Shown here: in pieces, positions 13,567 through 15,436 of the stretch
How positions within the stretch are numbered: position 1 is the first letter of the stretch
Layout: the number at the start of each line of letters is the position of its first letter
Origin: JBCCTX01 sp964468435
GTDB lineage: Bacteria > Bacteroidota > Bacteroidia > J057
Assembly (NCBI GenBank): GCA_964468435.1
Contig: CAYXVE010000085.1
Span: forward strand, 1 to 15,436
Reading direction: 5' to 3'
Length of the DNA stretch: 15,436 nt
The notes under the pieces: generated by a model
Seen by the model: only the letters and a program-made list of their open reading frames with translations
What the model was told of the DNA's origin: nothing
The model's database searches: none
Program-made: the position numbers and the translations under genes

Positions 13567-13902
13567 TTAGCAGCAATCGATTGGTAAGGGAGCATCAAAC
13601 TGATTGAAAATTCTATCGAATTGGCTTTTAATCTCCATCCAACGAGCCGGATTGATACAATAACTTACACGAGATCCATCTATGGTTCCCTGAATTATAC
13701 CAATATTTTTCAGTTCCCGAAGATGTTGACTGATGGTTGCTTGTGCCAATCCTAATTCCTGAACGAGATCTCCATTGATGCACGCATTGACTTTCAGCAG
13801 ATATTGAATGATAGCTACACGTGCAGGGTGAGCGAAAGCCTTAGCTGCAATAGCTATCTCATTTTGTACATCCGAATAGAGATCTGTTCTAGTTACTCCC
13901 AT
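13567..13902 (-). CDS. arsR: ArsR/SmtB-family arsenic-responsive repressor (copy 2)
   Basis: A 111-residue winged-helix repressor, a paralogue of copy 1. Both begin MGVTRTDL and share AKAFAHPAR, LAQATISQHLREL and GIIQGTI. The recognition helix (about 52-66) is almost unchanged, so both should bind the same operators. Cysteines are 41, 82 and a C-terminal Cys110-Cys111 pair that copy 1 lacks. Copy 1 has instead Cys34 and Cys80. A C-terminal thiol pair as effector site recalls ArsR types that bind As(III) with cysteines outside the DNA-binding helix. The promoter is TTTG (plus-strand CAAA 13949-13952), 19 bases, TAATATTG, with site D over the -7 box. It is the first gene of the cluster, but a further operator follows it, so the downstream genes probably have their own start. 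Confidence 0.93.
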   Translation of the reverse strand: MGVTRTDLYSDVQNEIAIAAKAFAHPARVAIIQYLLKVNACINGDLVQELGLAQATISQHLRELKNIGIIQGTIDGSRVSYCINPARWMEIKSQFDRIFNQFDAPLPIDCC

Positions 13903-13917
13903 TACTATTTAAATTAT

Positions 13918-13933
13918 ATTACAATATTACGAT
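13918..13933 (-). promoter_or_regulatory. ArsR-type operator and overlapping promoter of arsR copy 2 (site D)
   Basis: ATTACAATATTACGAT on the plus strand contains the shared core. On the minus strand it covers TAATATTG, which with TTTG 19 bases upstream (plus-strand CAAA at 13949-13952) makes the best Bacteroidota-type promoter in the window. The core stops 19 bases from the arsR ATG, almost the same geometry as at arsR copy 1. This points to autoregulation by steric block. Confidence 0.75.
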
Positions 13934-13971
13934 GATAATTCTGAAGAACAAAGGCGTTCGAAAGAAATTGT

Positions 13972-14091
13972 ATGATATCTATTTTTTCATTGGAGCCAGG
14001 AGATGCCTTTGAGGTCTTTGTCCCTGAGATGGGGTGTCCTGACGATATCTATACGATACAGATTGATTCAGTAGGTGAGATTTCCTTGTAG
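13972..14091 (+). CDS. Tiny open frame, 39 codons, unknown; possible gene remnant
   Basis: ATG at 13972 to TAG at 14091. The product has a protein-like pattern of alternating polar and hydrophobic residues (EPGDAFEVFVPE, DDIYTIQIDSVGEISL) rather than the low-complexity look of a chance frame. It has no recognisable domain, no clear ribosome site, and lies between divergent elements. It may be the broken end of a larger gene or nothing at all. I do not recognise it. Confidence 0.2.
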   Translation: MISIFSLEPGDAFEVFVPEMGCPDDIYTIQIDSVGEISL

Positions 14092-14146
14092 AGACAATCT
14101 TTGAGTCGTACATCACATGTGAATACAGAAGAAGCTTCATATTAAT

Positions 14147-14202
14147 TTACAGGGTTAAAAACTAACTACCCTGTAATCAAAATAAAGTAATTTTGATCAC
14201 AG
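14147..14202. repeat. Two overlapping inverted repeats (mutually exclusive hairpins)
   Basis: TTACAGGGT (14147-14155) and ACCCTGTAA (14168-14176) form a perfect 9-bp stem with a 12-base loop. The right arm is reused: CTGTAATCAAAAT (14171-14183) pairs with ATTTTGATCACAG (14190-14202) at 12 of 13 positions around a 6-base loop. The two stems share CTGTAA and cannot form together. Downstream of the minus-strand gene at 14263 this could act as a terminator or switch, or the dyads could be protein-binding sites near the recombinase. No pure U-run follows on either strand. Confidence 0.55.
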
Positions 14203-14262
14203 AGTACTAACATAAGGGGAGTTATTACATTCTACATACTATTGAGATTGATGGTTGGGTGA

Positions 14263-14604
14263 TTACCTGCATATCGTCTCACCTGATTTTTTTCTCATTG
14301 AGCATGCTATCAAAAAAGCTTTCATAATTTGTGCAATACAGGTACCGTATTGATCAGATTTACCGGAGCACTTGTTGAGGCGGCTGATGATATCGTCTTG
14401 GTAGACATCCCATAGCAGGTAATTTTCGGTTGTTTTTTCATCTGGGCTGATTGTGTCATTGAATATATCATCCTGGTAGATATCTGCTAGCAGATAGTTA
14501 TGTGAAGATATTTCATTGTGGATTCCATGAGATCCTTTACCATCGGATTCGTCATTTGCGGTGTTTTGGCTGAGGGTGTTGCTGTATTTGATTTCCTGAT
14601 TCAT
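14263..14604 (-). CDS. Small hypothetical protein with a duplicated NYLLxDxYQDDI unit
   Basis: A 113-residue protein I do not recognise. It has two copies of a unit, HNYLLADIYQDDIF (35-48) and ENYLLWDVYQDDII (60-73), 25 residues apart. The codons of the two units differ mostly at silent positions (AAT/AAC, TAC/TAT, CAA/CAG, GAC/GAT, ATC/ATA), with only W/A and V/I changes inside NYLL-DxYQDDI. That pattern indicates selection on the peptide and is the main reason to believe the gene is real. The N-terminal 30 residues are polar (N, S, D, G). The C-terminus is basic with cysteines at 79, 89, 101 and 112. There is no signal peptide and no membrane segment. A precursor of a modified peptide is possible, but no modifying enzyme lies nearby. 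No clear ribosome site. Confidence 0.5.
   Translation of the reverse strand: MNQEIKYSNTLSQNTANDESDGKGSHGIHNEISSHNYLLADIYQDDIFNDTISPDEKTTENYLLWDVYQDDIISRLNKCSGKSDQYGTCIAQIMKAFLIACSMRKKSGETICR
14390..14500 (-). repeat. In-frame direct repeat, 75-bp period, inside the small hypothetical gene
   Basis: The bases at 14390-14425 and 14465-14500 agree at 27 of 36 positions and are exactly 25 codons apart. Most differences are silent, so this is an old intragenic duplication kept at the protein level. Confidence 0.75.
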
Positions 14605-15216
14605 GATGTAGGTGCTTTAAACGGATTATTGTAATGTTAGATGGATGTACTGCGCCCGTACATTTTCCGCTGAATTGTATCGTGAGGCTGGATGGAGCAG
14701 AATCATAGCTGTAGGTCGTGGGTGTTGAAGGATGTTGCTCATCCAGCTTTCCGTATACATTACAAAGATCAGGAATAGGGACTCTTCAGGAAATACAGGC
14801 ATGCTTAGAGAATGCATGATGAAAGTACAGATTTCTGTCTAGGTGTAAACCTGTAGATGAAAACAGGGAAGTTGTAGAAGGTAGGCTTTCCAAAGCGAAT
14901 ATAAGGGATATAACCTTTTGATAACTTATGTTATTTAACCTATGGGAAACCAATATACAGAAGATTCTCAACGAGAATGCGTCTGCTTTGGTAACAAGAG
15001 CTATTTAAAAAAATCTTTTTTCAGTCCTTCAAAACATTTACATTTTCCACAGAGAACCATTTTCAACCAGCTTCCCTTAAGTTCTATTAGAATCGCTCAA
15101 AATCCTTGATATACCCCTATTTATCTTTCATATCCTATACGGATTTACCCTTACGATTACGGGTACTTTGTAACAATTTCGCGCCAAATAGAGATCGAAA
15201 GACTTTGACTTCTCTC

Positions 15217-15224
15217 TACATTTG
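15217..15224 (+). promoter_or_regulatory. Possible -7 promoter box for the recombinase gene
   Basis: TACATTTG fits the Bacteroidota TAnnTTTG box exactly and lies about 70 bases before the ATG at 15292. No TTTG is found at the usual distance upstream, so this is weak. If used, the 28-bp dyad at 15255-15282 would be in the leader. Confidence 0.3.
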
Positions 15225-15254
15225 TCCATGGCCTGGGCCTACTTAATACTTTCC

Positions 15255-15282
15255 ATTGCGTAGTATTTATGTATTACGCAAT
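15255..15282. repeat. 28-bp dyad with 11-6-11 layout, possible recombination site
   Basis: ATTGCGTAGTA (15255-15265), spacer TTTATG, then TATTACGCAAT (15272-15282). The arms are inverted copies matching at 10 of 11 positions; the outer eight bases pair perfectly. Two 11-bp arms around a 6-bp spacer is the size of Xer/dif and other simple tyrosine-recombinase crossover sites. It ends nine bases before the start codon of the recombinase-like gene. It could instead be an operator for that gene. Confidence 0.5.
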
Positions 15283-15291
15283 TGAAACACT

Positions 15292-15436
15292 ATGAAAGTA
15301 TCCATTGAAAAGGTTCTTTATCAATCACAAACTCGTATTAAGGTAACTTTTTCTGCTTATGTTTCTGATTTACCTGCAAAAATGAAGCAGATCAAGGGTT
15401 CATTCTGGAATCCCGAACTAGGTTGGCTTATCCCTT
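15292..15436 (+). CDS. Probable tyrosine-type recombinase/integrase, N-terminal part (3' end outside window)
   Basis: Only 48 codons are present. The translation contains TRIKVTFSAYVSDLPAKMKQ and then IKGSFWNPELGWLIP. This resembles the N-terminal segment of many Bacteroidota site-specific integrases, which have the pattern R-I-x-L-x-F, a stretch ending IK-x-I-x-G-x-x-W, and a W-x-I-P motif ahead of the arm/core DNA-binding domain. The catalytic R-H-R-Y domain is beyond the window, so the assignment rests on this short similarity recalled by eye. The start at 15292 (ATGAAAGTA) is the first ATG after the dyad and gives the usual N-terminal length. A 28-bp dyad sits just upstream. The gene points away from the arsenic cluster. 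Confidence 0.6.
   Translation, partial: MKVSIEKVLYQSQTRIKVTFSAYVSDLPAKMKQIKGSFWNPELGWLIP

Larger units (their letters stand above)
13934..14262. other. Gene-poor stretch with inverted repeats
   Basis: Between arsR2 and the small repeat protein I see one 39-codon open frame (listed separately) and the overlapping inverted repeats at 14147-14202. No other coding signal, RNA gene or mobile-element end was recognised. Confidence 0.5.
14605..15291. other. About 690 bases without a supported gene
   Basis: Only short overlapping open frames with no protein-like pattern are present. Visible structure: an inverted repeat GCTGGATGGAGCA (14687-14699) with TGCTCATCCAGC (14736-14747), 12 pairs with one bulged base and a 36-base loop; ATTCTC/GAGAAT (14964-14978); TACCC/GGGTA near 15146-15165; and the strong dyad at 15255-15282. 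No RNA gene was recognised. The AT-rich, stem-rich character fits the border of a recombining region. Confidence 0.45.

Noticed and set aside
14147..14747. Integron attC sites in the gene-poor region next to a recombinase
   Set aside because: Stem-loops are present but I found no paired RYYYAAC/GTTRRRY core sites at their ends.
14626..14971. Two short minus-strand frames of about 60 codons
   Set aside because: They overlap in different frames, have no family resemblance and run through inverted repeats; not supported as genes.
14942..15109. 55-codon plus-strand open frame starting MGNQYTEDSQ
   Set aside because: No domain, no ribosome site, no protein-like pattern and no repeat support; likely chance.

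Overview
The window looks like a piece of a Bacteroidota chromosome, most likely a Cytophagales-type marine or soil bacterium. The evidence is moderate GC, weak Shine-Dalgarno signals, Bacteroidota-style promoters (TTTG, then a TAnnTTTG-like -7 box) in front of regulated genes, lipoproteins with short SC lipoboxes, and family content typical of the phylum (HGSNAT-like acyltransferase, calcineurin/PQQ secreted protein, ACR3, CTHNSRRS-type ArsC). No species can be named from the sequence alone.

Layout. 1-819 (+) is the 3' part of a glycerophosphodiester phosphodiesterase gene. 816-1979 (-) is a small arsenic locus: arsM (arsenite methyltransferase) behind an ArsR repressor gene. 2087-5750 (-) holds an HGSNAT-like membrane acyltransferase and a large secreted calcineurin-phosphoesterase/PQQ-propeller protein. 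6007-8627 (+) is a two-gene IorAB-type molybdenum hydroxylase (2Fe-2S subunit plus Tat-exported Mo subunit). 8869-13902 (-) is the main arsenic cluster, in transcription order arsR2, an ArsC-like lipoprotein, a CcdA/DsbD-thioredoxin fusion, a cytoplasmic ArsC, a histidine-phosphatase lipoprotein and the ACR3 arsenite exporter. 13903-15291 is gene-poor and rich in inverted repeats, with one small repeat-containing protein. 15292 to the end is the start of a probable tyrosine recombinase.

How the genes fit together. Four near-identical 16-bp operator-like sequences lie in front of arsM, arsR1, the ArsC lipoprotein and arsR2, so the two arsenic loci look like one ArsR-controlled regulon split by about 7 kb of unrelated genes. 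The most interesting feature is that one of the two ArsC-like reductases carries a lipoprotein signal and is encoded next to a DsbD-like electron conduit whose thioredoxin domain should face the periplasm. This suggests an arsenate-reducing, or redox-regulated phosphatase, system outside the inner membrane, beside the usual cytoplasmic ArsC/ACR3 route. A second lipoprotein, of the histidine phosphatase superfamily, sits in the same gene run.

The right end may be the edge of a mobile or recombining region. It is gene-poor, has overlapping inverted repeats, and has a 28-bp dyad with 11-6-11 architecture just upstream of the recombinase start. No tRNA, rRNA, CRISPR array or insertion sequence was recognised, and no intrinsic terminator could be supported firmly.
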